A DNA stretch of 64,000 bases, from NCBI GenBank assembly GCA_964392365.1, contig CAYMPH010000020.1, forward strand, positions 1-64,000, in the 5' to 3' direction. Source of the stretch: CAYMPH01 sp964392365 (GTDB lineage Bacteria > Spirochaetota > UBA4802 > UBA5550). Of the stretch, positions 47,172 through 55,322 are shown piece after piece; the stretch's first letter is position 1; each line of letters starts with the position of its first letter. The notes under the pieces are model-generated. The model was not told the DNA's origin and did no database searches. It saw nothing but the letters and a program-made list of their open reading frames with translations. The position numbers and the translations under genes are program-made.

Positions 47172-48893
47172 ATGAATCCGCATAAACCATGGCTGAATTT
47201 TTACGGGAATGTGCCACACTCTATTGATTATCCGAAAGTTTCCATGTATGAAGCTGTTAGAGAAACAGCGCTGAAAAATAAAGAAGCCGTTGCTTACGAC
47301 TTCCTTGGTTATATTTCCAACTATGCTGATTTTTTAGCAGAGATAGATAAATTTGCTGACGCTCTGGCATCTATCGGACTGAAAAAGGGAGACCGGGTAA
47401 CCATTTCCATGCCTACAAGCCCGCAGGGTATCATCTGCTTTTATGCTGTAAACAAACTCGGGGCTATTGCCAGCATGATCCATCCGCTATCCACTGTCAG
47501 CGAAATTGAATCATATATCAATGTCAGCAAAAGCAGGTTCGCTCTCACTATTGATGCTTTTTATGACAAGTTCAGGCAGGTTATGGATAATACAGCTCTT
47601 GAAGCAACAATCCTCACCCGCATACCTGATTACCTCACTCCTTTGAAAAAAATCGGATTCAAATTAACAAAAGGAAGGCAGATAAAAAAAGTTCCATATG
47701 ATAAACGGATTATCTGGTGGAAAGATTTAATGAGCAGAAAATCTCCTGCTGCTGAAAAAGCACAGGTTGATACAAATGACCTGGCTGTAATTTTATACAG
47801 CGGAGGCACCACTGGCAAACCAAAGGGAATCATGCTTTCAAATTATAATTTCATAGCAGAAGGCCTTCAGTGCGCAAACTGGGTCGGCCTTGACCACAGA
47901 GACTCCATACTTGCAATATTGCCGATATTTCACGGATTCGGTCTTGGAGTCTGTATCAATGCAGCTCTAGTTGCAGGCGGCAAAACAATACTTGTTCCAA
48001 TGTTTACTCCGGAAGATGTTGCGAATCTGATAAAAAATAAAAAGCCTTCTTTTGTTGTTGGAGTTCCCACCCTTTACGAAGCATTAAACAATCATGCCGG
48101 ATTTCAGAAGACCGACCTCTCTTGCCTGAAGGCATGCTTCAGCGGAGCTGACTCACTGCCGAAAGTAGTTAAGGAAAAATTTGAAAAGGTCGTTGCATCA
48201 AATGGGGGAAATATCAAGCTCCTTGAGGGATACGGCCTCACCGAGTCAGTTACAGCAATAATGGCAACACCTGTTAATTCATATAAGCCTGGTACCATAG
48301 GAGTTCCATTTCCTGATATGGATGCAAAGATTGTCAAAATCGGATCTACAGAAGAAGTGCCTGTCGGAGAGGAAGGAGAGATATGCATACATGGTCCTGC
48401 GGTAATGCTCGGATACCTTGACCAGCCTGAAGAAACAGCGAAAACCCTCATAAAACATGCTGACGGGAAGATTTGGCTGCACACAGGCGATATCGGTCAT
48501 ATGGATTCAGACGGGTTCTTCTTTTTCAAATTAAGACACAAAAGAATGATTAAATCATCCGGAATGAATGTTTATCCCGCTCAGGTCGAGGAAGTCATAT
48601 ATTCCCACCCGGACGTCAAGCAGGTTTGTGTTATCGGTGTACCTGACAAAGATCAGGTCGAAAAGGTCAAGGCATTCGTTGTTCTAAAAGACAACTGTGA
48701 CTGCTCTCCTGAAAAGGCCGAAGAAATTATTCAGCACAGCAGAAAAACTCTTATAAAATGGAGCTGCCCGCGCGAAGTGGAATTCAGAACTGAACTGCCT
48801 TTAACACTTGTAGGTAAAGTGGCTTTCAAGGAGCTTGAGAATCAGGAAATAGCCCGCCTCAAAGTTGAAGGGAAATACACGGGCGATAAGTAA
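47172..48893 (+). CDS. Acyl-CoA ligase (AMP-forming)
   Basis: A 573-residue adenylate-forming enzyme that converts a carboxylate, CoA and ATP to acyl-CoA. The AMP-binding P-loop YSGGTTGKPKGIMLS is near residue 213, the YGLTES A5 motif near 356, the A7/A8 region is LHTGDIGHMDSDGFFFF with hinge RMIKSSGMNVYPAQVEEVI, and the catalytic Lys is in LVGKVAFKELE near the C-terminus. It is the first gene of the rightward operon with two FeS dehydratase/reductase subunits, a BASS transporter, an SDR and an activator, so its substrate is probably the acid imported by the transporter. AGGAGG lies 7 nt before the ATG. Confidence 0.92.
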   Translation: MNPHKPWLNFYGNVPHSIDYPKVSMYEAVRETALKNKEAVAYDFLGYISNYADFLAEIDKFADALASIGLKKGDRVTISMPTSPQGIICFYAVNKLGAIASMIHPLSTVSEIESYINVSKSRFALTIDAFYDKFRQVMDNTALEATILTRIPDYLTPLKKIGFKLTKGRQIKKVPYDKRIIWWKDLMSRKSPAAEKAQVDTNDLAVILYSGGTTGKPKGIMLSNYNFIAEGLQCANWVGLDHRDSILAILPIFHGFGLGVCINAALVAGGKTILVPMFTPEDVANLIKNKKPSFVVGVPTLYEALNNHAGFQKTDLSCLKACFSGADSLPKVVKEKFEKVVASNGGNIKLLEGYGLTESVTAIMATPVNSYKPGTIGVPFPDMDAKIVKIGSTEEVPVGEEGEICIHGPAVMLGYLDQPEETAKTLIKHADGKIWLHTGDIGHMDSDGFFFFKLRHKRMIKSSGMNVYPAQVEEVIYSHPDVKQVCVIGVPDKDQVEKVKAFVVLKDNCDCSPEKAEEIIQHSRKTLIKWSCPREVEFRTELPLTLVGKVAFKELENQEIARLKVEGKYTGDK

Positions 48894-48909
48894 TTAAAGG
48901 AAGGACAAT

Positions 48910-50031
48910 ATGAGCGCAATAGAAATATTCAAAAGCGTTTCTTCAGATACACGCGCATACGCAGTAAGCTGGAAAAAGAAAACAGGCAGAAAAATTATCG
49001 GATACTTCTGCAGCTACGCGCCTGAGGAAATCATTCACGCCTCAGGAGCGCTGCCCTACAGAATTTTCGGATCAGGGGAAAACATTTCTCTTGCTGATTC
49101 ATATCTTCAGTCATACAGCTGCTCACTTGTAAGAGGAGGCCTCGAGGATGCGCTTAACGGCAGTCTTTCTTTCCTTGATGGAACAGTCTTCCCCCATACC
49201 TGCGATTCGATACAGAGGCTTTCTGACATCTGGAGAATGAACGCGGGATTCCCGCTTCACTTTGACATTGTTCTGCCTGTAAAACTGAACACTGAAAGCG
49301 CGCGGGAATATATGGTTGAAGTTCTTGAAAAATTCAGGCGTGACTATTCCAGGGCACTTGGTACCACCATTACGGATGATGATCTTAAAAAATCAATAGA
49401 TCTCTACAACAAAATCCGCTCATCCATGATGGAGCTCTATGATCTGAGAAACAGTAATCCTGAATCAATAACCGGAAGCGACATGTATGCAGTTATTAAA
49501 TCCGCCATGGTAATGGACAGAAACGATTTCCTTGATGCTCTTACCGCTCTGATATCAGAATTAAAATCAGCATCAGGCAAAAAAGAAAATAAAGCCCGCA
49601 AGAGAATTATACTCGCAGGCGGAATCTGCAATCACCCGGACTTCTACACCTTCCTCGAAGATGCGGGCGGATCTGTAGTCTGGGATGAGCTCTGCACCGG
49701 CACAAGGCTCTTTGAAGGAATTGTTGATACAGCAAAAGAACCTGTTGCTGCAATATCTGAAAGATACTTAAAGAGAATAGTATGCCCTGCCAAGCACAGC
49801 AGCTTAACAGACAGAGGTGAAAACCTCACGCGCATTGTAAAAGAAAAAAACGCGCAGGGCGTAATATTTATTTATCTGAAATTCTGCGATCCGCAAAGCT
49901 TTGATTATCCCTACATGAAAGATTATCTCGAGAAAGCAGGTGTTCCATATATGCTTCTTGAAATTGAAGAGAGGCTTCCATCAGAGGGACAGCTCAGAAC
50001 AAGATTCGAGACATTCATTGAAATGCTTTAG
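48910..50031 (+). CDS. 2-Hydroxyacyl-CoA dehydratase/benzoyl-CoA reductase-type subunit (BcrC/HgdB-like)
   Basis: A 373-residue member of the HgdB/BadD/BcrC family. The three cysteines expected to hold a [4Fe-4S] cluster are visible: SYSCSLVRGG near residue 76, FPHTCDSIQRL near 97 and LKFCDPQSFDYP near 338. An early CSYAPEEIIHASGALPYR stretch is also family-typical. In this class one electron delivered by an ATP-driven activator is used for radical dehydration of 2-hydroxyacyl-CoA or reduction of an aromatic acyl-CoA. AAGGAAGG lies 5 nt before the ATG and only 16 bp separate it from the ligase gene. The small-subunit-first order matches bcrC-bcrB operons. Confidence 0.88.
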   Translation: MSAIEIFKSVSSDTRAYAVSWKKKTGRKIIGYFCSYAPEEIIHASGALPYRIFGSGENISLADSYLQSYSCSLVRGGLEDALNGSLSFLDGTVFPHTCDSIQRLSDIWRMNAGFPLHFDIVLPVKLNTESAREYMVEVLEKFRRDYSRALGTTITDDDLKKSIDLYNKIRSSMMELYDLRNSNPESITGSDMYAVIKSAMVMDRNDFLDALTALISELKSASGKKENKARKRIILAGGICNHPDFYTFLEDAGGSVVWDELCTGTRLFEGIVDTAKEPVAAISERYLKRIVCPAKHSSLTDRGENLTRIVKEKNAQGVIFIYLKFCDPQSFDYPYMKDYLEKAGVPYMLLEIEERLPSEGQLRTRFETFIEML

Positions 50032-50045
50032 AAAAGGAGGATACA

Positions 50046-51293
50046 ATGGCTGAAGATATAAAACCAAAAGACCCTGAACAGGAAAAAAGAAAGATCAAAT
50101 CCGTTAAGCGGATGAAAGAGATCATGACGAAATATTACATTGAGGCAAAGACAGCTTCGCAGAACGGTAAAAAAGTTGCGTGGATTACAAGCGGCGGTCC
50201 GGTTGAGCCGCTTATAGCTATGGATGTAATTCCGATTTATCCTGAAAATTACGGCGCAATGATCGGCGCAACAAAGATGGGTGTTGATCTTTGCGAAAAA
50301 GCCGAAGACATGGGATATTCCCGCGATCTCTGTTCTTACGCCAGGTCAGATATAGCAAGCGCAACAGTTAACGGCGGGCCAATCGGAGGTCTTCCGAAGC
50401 CCGACTTTCTCGTGTGCTGCAACAACATCTGCGGAACCGTAGTCAAATGGTATGAGGTGCAGGCAAGATATTTCAATGTTCCGCTTTTCATTCTTGATAC
50501 GCCTTTCATACATACGGAATTTTCCGATGAAGCAAAAAAATATGTCAGACGCCAGATCAATGAATATATTGTATTTTTAGAAGAACAGTGCGGAAAGAAA
50601 ATGGACTCTGACAGCATGATGGAAGTCGGCAAACTGTCCATTCAGGGCCAGAAATTATGGCAGGAGGTTCTTGACTGCACGGTTCACAAGCCTGCGCCAA
50701 TGACAGCATTTGACGCATTTTTCCACCTCGCGCTCATTGTAACTCTAAGAGGAACGCAGACTGTAGTTGACTATTACACTGAACTGCGCGATGAAATGAA
50801 ACAGCGCATTAAAGACGGAATAAGCATGGTTCCAAAAGAGGAATACAGGCTTCTATGGGACAATCTTCCTGTGTGGTACAAAACAAAATGGCTTTCTGAA
50901 AAATTTGCATCCCACAATGCAAGTCTTGTTGCAGATACTTATACATCAGCCTGGAGCGGAGTCCTTCACCTGATTGACGAAAATAATTTTATCGAATCAA
51001 TGGCAATCGCCTACTCAAGTGTTTATATCAATATTTCTGTTGATACCATGTTCGATACCCTTAAAAAAATGCTGATAAAATACGATGCAGACGGGCTCGT
51101 GATGCACTCAAACAGAAGCTGCAAGCCATATTCTCTTGGACAGTACGATTTACAGAAAATGGTTTTAAAGGAACTTAATATTCCAACTCTCATTATAGAA
51201 GCTGACATGGTTGATGAAAGGAACTTCAGCGAAAGCCAGATAGAAACAAGGATCGACGCATTCATGGAAATTATTAAAAGCAGAAAAGGGTGA
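50046..51293 (+). CDS. 2-Hydroxyacyl-CoA dehydratase/benzoyl-CoA reductase-type subunit (BcrB/HgdA-like)
   Basis: A 415-residue partner of the preceding subunit. Its cluster cysteines are in RDLCSYARSDIA near residue 99, CCNNICGTVVKWYE near 125 and HSNRSCKPYSLGQYD near 360; YPENYGAMIGA near 59 is a conserved family stretch. Together the two subunits should form a heterodimer with two [4Fe-4S] clusters, electron input coming from the activator encoded downstream. AGGAGG lies 5 nt before the ATG, only 14 bp after the previous stop. Whether the reaction is dehydration of a 2-hydroxyacyl-CoA or ring reduction cannot be read from the sequence. Confidence 0.88.
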   Translation: MAEDIKPKDPEQEKRKIKSVKRMKEIMTKYYIEAKTASQNGKKVAWITSGGPVEPLIAMDVIPIYPENYGAMIGATKMGVDLCEKAEDMGYSRDLCSYARSDIASATVNGGPIGGLPKPDFLVCCNNICGTVVKWYEVQARYFNVPLFILDTPFIHTEFSDEAKKYVRRQINEYIVFLEEQCGKKMDSDSMMEVGKLSIQGQKLWQEVLDCTVHKPAPMTAFDAFFHLALIVTLRGTQTVVDYYTELRDEMKQRIKDGISMVPKEEYRLLWDNLPVWYKTKWLSEKFASHNASLVADTYTSAWSGVLHLIDENNFIESMAIAYSSVYINISVDTMFDTLKKMLIKYDADGLVMHSNRSCKPYSLGQYDLQKMVLKELNIPTLIIEADMVDERNFSESQIETRIDAFMEIIKSRKG

Positions 51294-51297
51294 TAAA

Positions 51298-52167
51298 ATG
51301 GAATCAAACATAGTAACTGCAATTTTCTTACCAGTCGCACTTGGAGTTGTAATGCTTGGCCTTGGAATAACTCTAACAATAGAAGACTTTAAACGGGTTA
51401 TATTGTACCCGAAAGCTGCTATTGTGGGTCTTTCTGCTCAGATGCTCATTATGCCTTTTATCTGTTTTGGAATTGCAAAAGCCTTTTCTCTGCCTGGAGA
51501 ACTTGCAGTAGGGCTCATGCTGCTTGCTGCTTCTCCCGGAGGCGCTACAGCCAATCTGTTCAGTCATCTATCCAAGGGAGATGTTGCTCTCAATATATCA
51601 CTTACTGCTGTAAACAGCGTATTGACTCTGTTTACTCTGCCGTTCATAGTTAATCTTTCTCTTATTTATTTCATTGGTGAAGGCAAAGTGATTCCATTGC
51701 AATTTTCAAAAGTAATGCAGATATTTTTTATTGTACTCGGCCCGGTTGCCATAGGAATGGTAATCAGGAATAAATATCAGCTCTTCGCAAAAAGCATGGA
51801 AAAACCTGTAAAGATTCTTTCAGCATTGTTTCTGATATTAATGGTAGCAGGAACCATATATAATGAAAGATTAAATTTTGTTAATTTCTTCATTCTGGTT
51901 GGTTTACCTGCTCTTTCATTTAATGTAATAAGCATGCTTGCAGGTTTTTATATTCCAAGAGTTCTGGGGCTTGGCAAAAAGCAGTGCATATCAATAGGGA
52001 TGGAGATCGGCGTACACAATGGAGTTCTTGCAATGGCGATTGCATCGAGTCCGCTTTTATTGAATAACTCCACTATGGCAATACCGCCAGCTATTTATAG
52101 CCTTATAATGTTATTTACTGCTGCAGGATTTGGATTTATAGTACAATACTTCAGCTCTGAAAGCTGA
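51298..52167 (+). CDS. BASS-family Na+:organic-acid symporter
   Basis: A 289-residue protein with about nine to ten membrane helices, typical of bile acid:sodium symporters. The family motif is clear: LLAASPGGATANLFSHLSKG near residue 75 (Na+-site region with SPGG and Asn), followed by DVALNISLTAVNS. The second repeat has GVLAMAIASSPLL near 245. In other bacteria BASS proteins carry bile acids, pantoate, keto-acids and similar anions; here it is embedded between CoA-activation and reduction genes, so it probably imports the carboxylate used by the ligase. AGGGTGATAAA precedes the ATG, 4 bp from the preceding stop. Confidence 0.88.
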   Translation: MESNIVTAIFLPVALGVVMLGLGITLTIEDFKRVILYPKAAIVGLSAQMLIMPFICFGIAKAFSLPGELAVGLMLLAASPGGATANLFSHLSKGDVALNISLTAVNSVLTLFTLPFIVNLSLIYFIGEGKVIPLQFSKVMQIFFIVLGPVAIGMVIRNKYQLFAKSMEKPVKILSALFLILMVAGTIYNERLNFVNFFILVGLPALSFNVISMLAGFYIPRVLGLGKKQCISIGMEIGVHNGVLAMAIASSPLLLNNSTMAIPPAIYSLIMLFTAAGFGFIVQYFSSES

Positions 52168-52193
52168 TAAAAGAAATTACCGCTATAATCAGA

Positions 52194-52223
52194 TTGACAA
52201 TTGAACAGATGCATATATATAAA
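52194..52223 (+). promoter_or_regulatory. Internal sigma-70-like promoter
   Basis: TTGACA (52194-52199), then TATAAA (52218-52223) with 18-bp spacing, or TATATA at 52216 with 16. It lies in the 83-bp gap before the SDR gene, the only large gap in the operon, so the SDR and activator may have their own transcript. Confidence 0.6.
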
Positions 52224-52250
52224 TAATCAAAAGCAGGAAGGTATAATACA

Positions 52251-53009
52251 ATGGAAAGAATAAACTATAACCTCAAAGGTAAAACAGCACTCGTAACAGG
52301 CGGATCACGCGGAATTGGCCTTGAAATAGCAAAAAGGCTTTCATCTGAAGGAGTTAAGGTTGCGATATGCGGCAGGAAACAGGATGCTCTTGATGCAGCC
52401 CTGAAAGAGATCGGAGGGGATTCAATTGCTGTTGCAGCACACATAGCTAAAGAAGATGATGTAAACAAAATGTTTTCAACTGTAATTGAAAAATTCGGCA
52501 GACTCGATATACTGATAAACAATGTCGGCATGAACATCTTCACCCCATCCATATACGAAATTGAAAGCTCACTGTGGCAGAAAATTATCGATTCCAATCT
52601 CAACGGCACATACTATTGCGCAAGAAAAGCCGCGACTCTGATGAAACAGCAGAAGTCTGGAAAAATTGTAAGCATAACTTCAATTGCAGGAACAAAAGCT
52701 TCACCAGGAATGGGAGTTTACGGCATTGCAAAAGCCGGTATCGAAATGATGACTAAAGTGCTTGCTTCGGAGCTTGCAATGTTCAATGTACAGGTCAATG
52801 CTGTAGCACCAGCCATGGTAAAGACCGATTTCAGCAAACCATTCTGGGGCAACCCTGATATCAGCGCAATGGTGGTCAAGGGTATCCCTATGGCAAGAAT
52901 AGCAGAAATTGAGGATGTTGTTAATCCCGTGCTATTCCTTGCTTCGGAGGGATCGTCCTTCATTACAGGACAGACGCTTTCAGTTGACGGCGGAGCAACA
53001 GCTGTTTAA
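52251..53009 (+). CDS. Short-chain dehydrogenase/reductase (FabG-like)
   Basis: A 252-residue classical SDR. Cofactor motif TGGSRGIG near residue 17, NNVG near 92, active-site Ser (SITSIAG) near 144, Tyr-x3-Lys (YGIAKAG) near 157, and the C-terminal GQTLSVDGG loop. CGRK after strand beta-2 suggests NADP(H) preference. It should oxidise or reduce a hydroxyl/keto group, in this operon possibly forming or consuming the hydroxyacyl-CoA handled by the dehydratase (inference). AGGAAGG lies 9 nt before the ATG. Confidence 0.9.
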   Translation: MERINYNLKGKTALVTGGSRGIGLEIAKRLSSEGVKVAICGRKQDALDAALKEIGGDSIAVAAHIAKEDDVNKMFSTVIEKFGRLDILINNVGMNIFTPSIYEIESSLWQKIIDSNLNGTYYCARKAATLMKQQKSGKIVSITSIAGTKASPGMGVYGIAKAGIEMMTKVLASELAMFNVQVNAVAPAMVKTDFSKPFWGNPDISAMVVKGIPMARIAEIEDVVNPVLFLASEGSSFITGQTLSVDGGATAV

Positions 53010-53019
53010 GCTGACTGGT

Positions 53020-53790
53020 ATGATAACAGCCGGAATTGACATAGGATCAATAAGCACTAAAGCTGCAATTTTATCCGACGGGAAACTTCTCGGAACTAAA
53101 ATTATATTTACCGGATACAATGCCGAGCAGGCAGGCCTTGATGTGTATGACAGCCTTTTGTCAGATCTGGGGCTGACCAGAGATTCCATTGCTTCAGTGG
53201 TATCTACGGGATATGGAAGAAACAGCGTGAAATTTGCAGCAAAGTCTATAACAGAAATCAGCTGCCACGGAGCAGGAGCTTTTTTTCAAAATCCGGAAGT
53301 AAGGGCAGTGATAGATATCGGCGGGCAGGACAGCAAGGCGCTTCTGCTCGACAATGACGGCAAAGTGCGCGATTTTGTTATGAACGACAAATGCGCTGCA
53401 GGCACCGGCCGTTTCCTTGAAGTGATGGCTCGAGCTCTTCAGGTTGATCTCGATGACTTCGGCAGCATATCGCATCTTTCTGACATCCCGTCTAAAATCA
53501 GCAGTATCTGCACTGTATTTGCTGAATCAGAAGTTATTTCCCTTATATCCAAAGGCGAATCCCGGGAAAAAATAATTTCTGGCATACACGAATCAATTGC
53601 TTCAAGGGTTGCTTCACTTGCAGGAAGAATCGGAAGAGCCGAACCTCTTATGATGACAGGCGGAGTTGCAAAGAACAGGGGTCTTGTTGCAGCACTTGAA
53701 AAAAAACTGGGAGTACATATAATCGTTACAGAATATGCTCAGGTAAACGGAGCTATTGGAGCTGCAGTTCTTGCAGCTAATCAGAAGTGA
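53020..53790 (+). CDS. ATP-dependent activator of 2-hydroxyacyl-CoA dehydratase (HgdC/BcrA family)
   Basis: A 256-residue ASKHA-fold ATPase. Phosphate-binding motifs are AGIDIGSISTKAAIL at the N-terminus and VIDIGGQDSKALLL near residue 98. The two cysteines that hold the bridging [4Fe-4S] in the homodimer are in NDKCAAGTGRFLE near 127 and SSICTVFAESE near 165. It couples hydrolysis of ATP to low-potential electron transfer into the dehydratase/reductase. Length and single copy fit HgdC/FldI-type activators; benzoyl-CoA reductases need two different ATPase subunits. The frame opens far upstream inside the SDR gene; the ATG at 53020, 10 nt after the SDR stop, starts exactly at the first beta-strand. 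Confidence 0.9.
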   Translation: MITAGIDIGSISTKAAILSDGKLLGTKIIFTGYNAEQAGLDVYDSLLSDLGLTRDSIASVVSTGYGRNSVKFAAKSITEISCHGAGAFFQNPEVRAVIDIGGQDSKALLLDNDGKVRDFVMNDKCAAGTGRFLEVMARALQVDLDDFGSISHLSDIPSKISSICTVFAESEVISLISKGESREKIISGIHESIASRVASLAGRIGRAEPLMMTGGVAKNRGLVAALEKKLGVHIIVTEYAQVNGAIGAAVLAANQK

Positions 53791-53800
53791 CGAAGAATCT

Positions 53801-53905
53801 TTCCCCTCCATTGATGGGAGGATTTTGGGGAGGGTGATTTACTACTCATAATAAATCAATAAGTGTTTCACCCCCACCTATCCTCCCCCATCAAGTGGGA
53901 GGGAA
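53801..53905. repeat. MITE-like imperfect inverted repeat
   Basis: TTCCCCTCCATTGATGGGAG-GATTTTGGGGAGGGTGA (from 53801) faces a near-complementary stretch ending TCAAGTGGGAGGGAA at 53905, around an AT-rich centre. The GC-rich arms contrast with the AT-rich surroundings. It lies directly after the activator gene and so may also end that transcript. No transposase is linked. Confidence 0.65.
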
Positions 53906-53927
53906 TTATATAATTATATTAAAATTT

Positions 53928-54755
53928 ATGAAAACCACACCACTTGAAATTACATGGCTCGGAACTGCCGGTATATATTTAACTGACGGCAAAGATTCTA
54001 TTTTAATTGATCCATATGTATCAAGGCACGGGATGTTCAGCGTCATTTCCGGACGGCCTCTTGCATCAGATCCATTCCTGATCAATAAATGGACTCAAGC
54101 ACTGAATATTAAAAACGTAAGAATGATAATCGTCAGCCACTCGCATTTCGATCATGTACTTGATGCGCCTTTTTTCTGCATGAACACAGGTGCAGTACTC
54201 GCAGGATCGCAAAGCACTTCATGGATCGGGAAAAGCGCCGGGTTAAATGAAAATAATATTATGACTGTAAAGCACGGCGACAGGCAGACTGCAGGAAATT
54301 TCAAAATAAGATTTATTGAAAGCGCCCACGGCCCTGCCCTGTTCGGGAGAATTCCTTACCAGGGTGACATTACATCTAACATTAAAATTCCATCACCTGC
54401 AAGCTCATACAGAGTAGGCAAAATTTTTTCCATGGAAATAAAATATAAAAACCGGATAATAATTCATCACGGAAGCGCAGGTTTTATACCTGGAATGTAC
54501 AAAGACATACACGCTGATATTCTTCTGCTTGGAATTGCAGGCAGAGGCAATACAAAAAAATATCTCGAGGAAACAGCAATTGCACTAACACCTGAAATTA
54601 TCATCCCGCTCCATTATGATAATTTTTTCGCTGAATTATCTCCGGATGCCGGAAATCTCATCAATGTAAGATATGGTGAATTTTTAAAAGCATCAGAAGA
54701 TTCAGGAATCAGAAATATTAGAAAAATCCCGCTATGTAAAACAGTAATGATTTAA
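53928..54755 (+). CDS. Metallo-beta-lactamase-fold hydrolase (UlaG-like)
   Basis: A 275-residue soluble MBL-fold protein. It starts with ITWLGTAGIYLTDGKDSILIDPY, typical of the UlaG/L-ascorbate-lactonase-like and lipid-acting branches. The metal signature is VSHSHFDHVLDAP near residue 75, with further ligands in the His-Gly-Pro of SAHGPALF near 135 and IPLHYDNFF near the end. Substrate unknown. The frame extends back into the MITE-like repeat (to 53895); I use the ATG at 53928, which begins the fold. It follows the catabolic operon but the repeat separates them, so a shared role is unproven. Confidence 0.75.
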   Translation: MKTTPLEITWLGTAGIYLTDGKDSILIDPYVSRHGMFSVISGRPLASDPFLINKWTQALNIKNVRMIIVSHSHFDHVLDAPFFCMNTGAVLAGSQSTSWIGKSAGLNENNIMTVKHGDRQTAGNFKIRFIESAHGPALFGRIPYQGDITSNIKIPSPASSYRVGKIFSMEIKYKNRIIIHHGSAGFIPGMYKDIHADILLLGIAGRGNTKKYLEETAIALTPEIIIPLHYDNFFAELSPDAGNLINVRYGEFLKASEDSGIRNIRKIPLCKTVMI

Positions 54756-54897
54756 ACTGTATCAACATTAAAAACATCAGCCAATATCCGTGGTTTTATT
54801 GATCCATCATGACATTGCTGAATCAGGTACTGCCGGCAGCTCTCCGGAAACTCTATTAAACATTCCTGAAATTTTATCAAAAAAAGCTGAAAAAAAC

Positions 54898-54946
54898 TTG
54901 ACGATTATATACGATTTCAGTATATATAAACCATGATTTATATATA
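54898..54946 (+). promoter_or_regulatory. Promoter with perfect palindromic operator for the ArsR cluster
   Basis: TTGACG (54898-54903), 17 bp, TATATA (54921-54926). A perfect 10-bp inverted repeat, TATATATAAA-CCATGA-TTTATATATA (54921-54946), starts at the -10 and runs up to the ribosome-binding site, the expected place for autorepression by the ArsR protein. Confidence 0.75.
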
Positions 54947-54957
54947 TGAGGATTTAT

Positions 54958-55302
54958 ATGAATAGTGATTTATATAAGAATGTAGGGAAATTACAGCTTA
55001 TTTTCCAGACTTTATCAGACTCAAGCAGACTGAAAATCTTAAAATATATCAGCGATAAAGAATGTTCTGTCACGCAGATAGTGGAAGGAACAAAGCTTTC
55101 CCAGCCTCTCGTATCCCACCATCTCAGAACATTGCGTGAAAGGCAGATTCTGGAAACATGCAGGGAAGGTCCTTTTATATACTACAGAATTAAAGATAAA
55201 AGACTTCTGGAAATATTCGATATGATTTTAGAAGTGGTAGTTCCGCCGGATGCAGGCGAAGCCGGAAATTCGTTCACATGCGGACCTATGAAATGGAAAT
55301 AA
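54958..55302 (+). CDS. ArsR-family transcriptional regulator
   Basis: A 114-residue winged-helix regulator. The helix-turn-helix is in SVTQIVEGTKLSQPLVSHHL with the classic wing following (RTLRERQILETCREGPFIYYRI). Cysteines are at ECSVT, ETCREG and TCGPMK; the usual ArsR CxC metal site in helix alpha-3 is not present, so the inducer may be bound through other positions. The C-terminus (FTCGPMKWK) has a Cys and a Met that could join in. The ATG at 54958 has GAGGA 7 nt upstream; the ATG at 54946 lies within the operator. It is first of a cluster with a Met-rich protein (20 bp downstream), a SHOCT protein and a sigma factor. Confidence 0.88.
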   Translation: MNSDLYKNVGKLQLIFQTLSDSSRLKILKYISDKECSVTQIVEGTKLSQPLVSHHLRTLRERQILETCREGPFIYYRIKDKRLLEIFDMILEVVVPPDAGEAGNSFTCGPMKWK

Positions 55303-55322
55303 GATAAACAGGAGGACACAAC

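Noticed and set aside
52909..53019. Long N-terminal extension of the activator gene
   Set aside because: Lies inside the SDR gene in another frame; the ASKHA fold starts exactly at the ATG at 53020.
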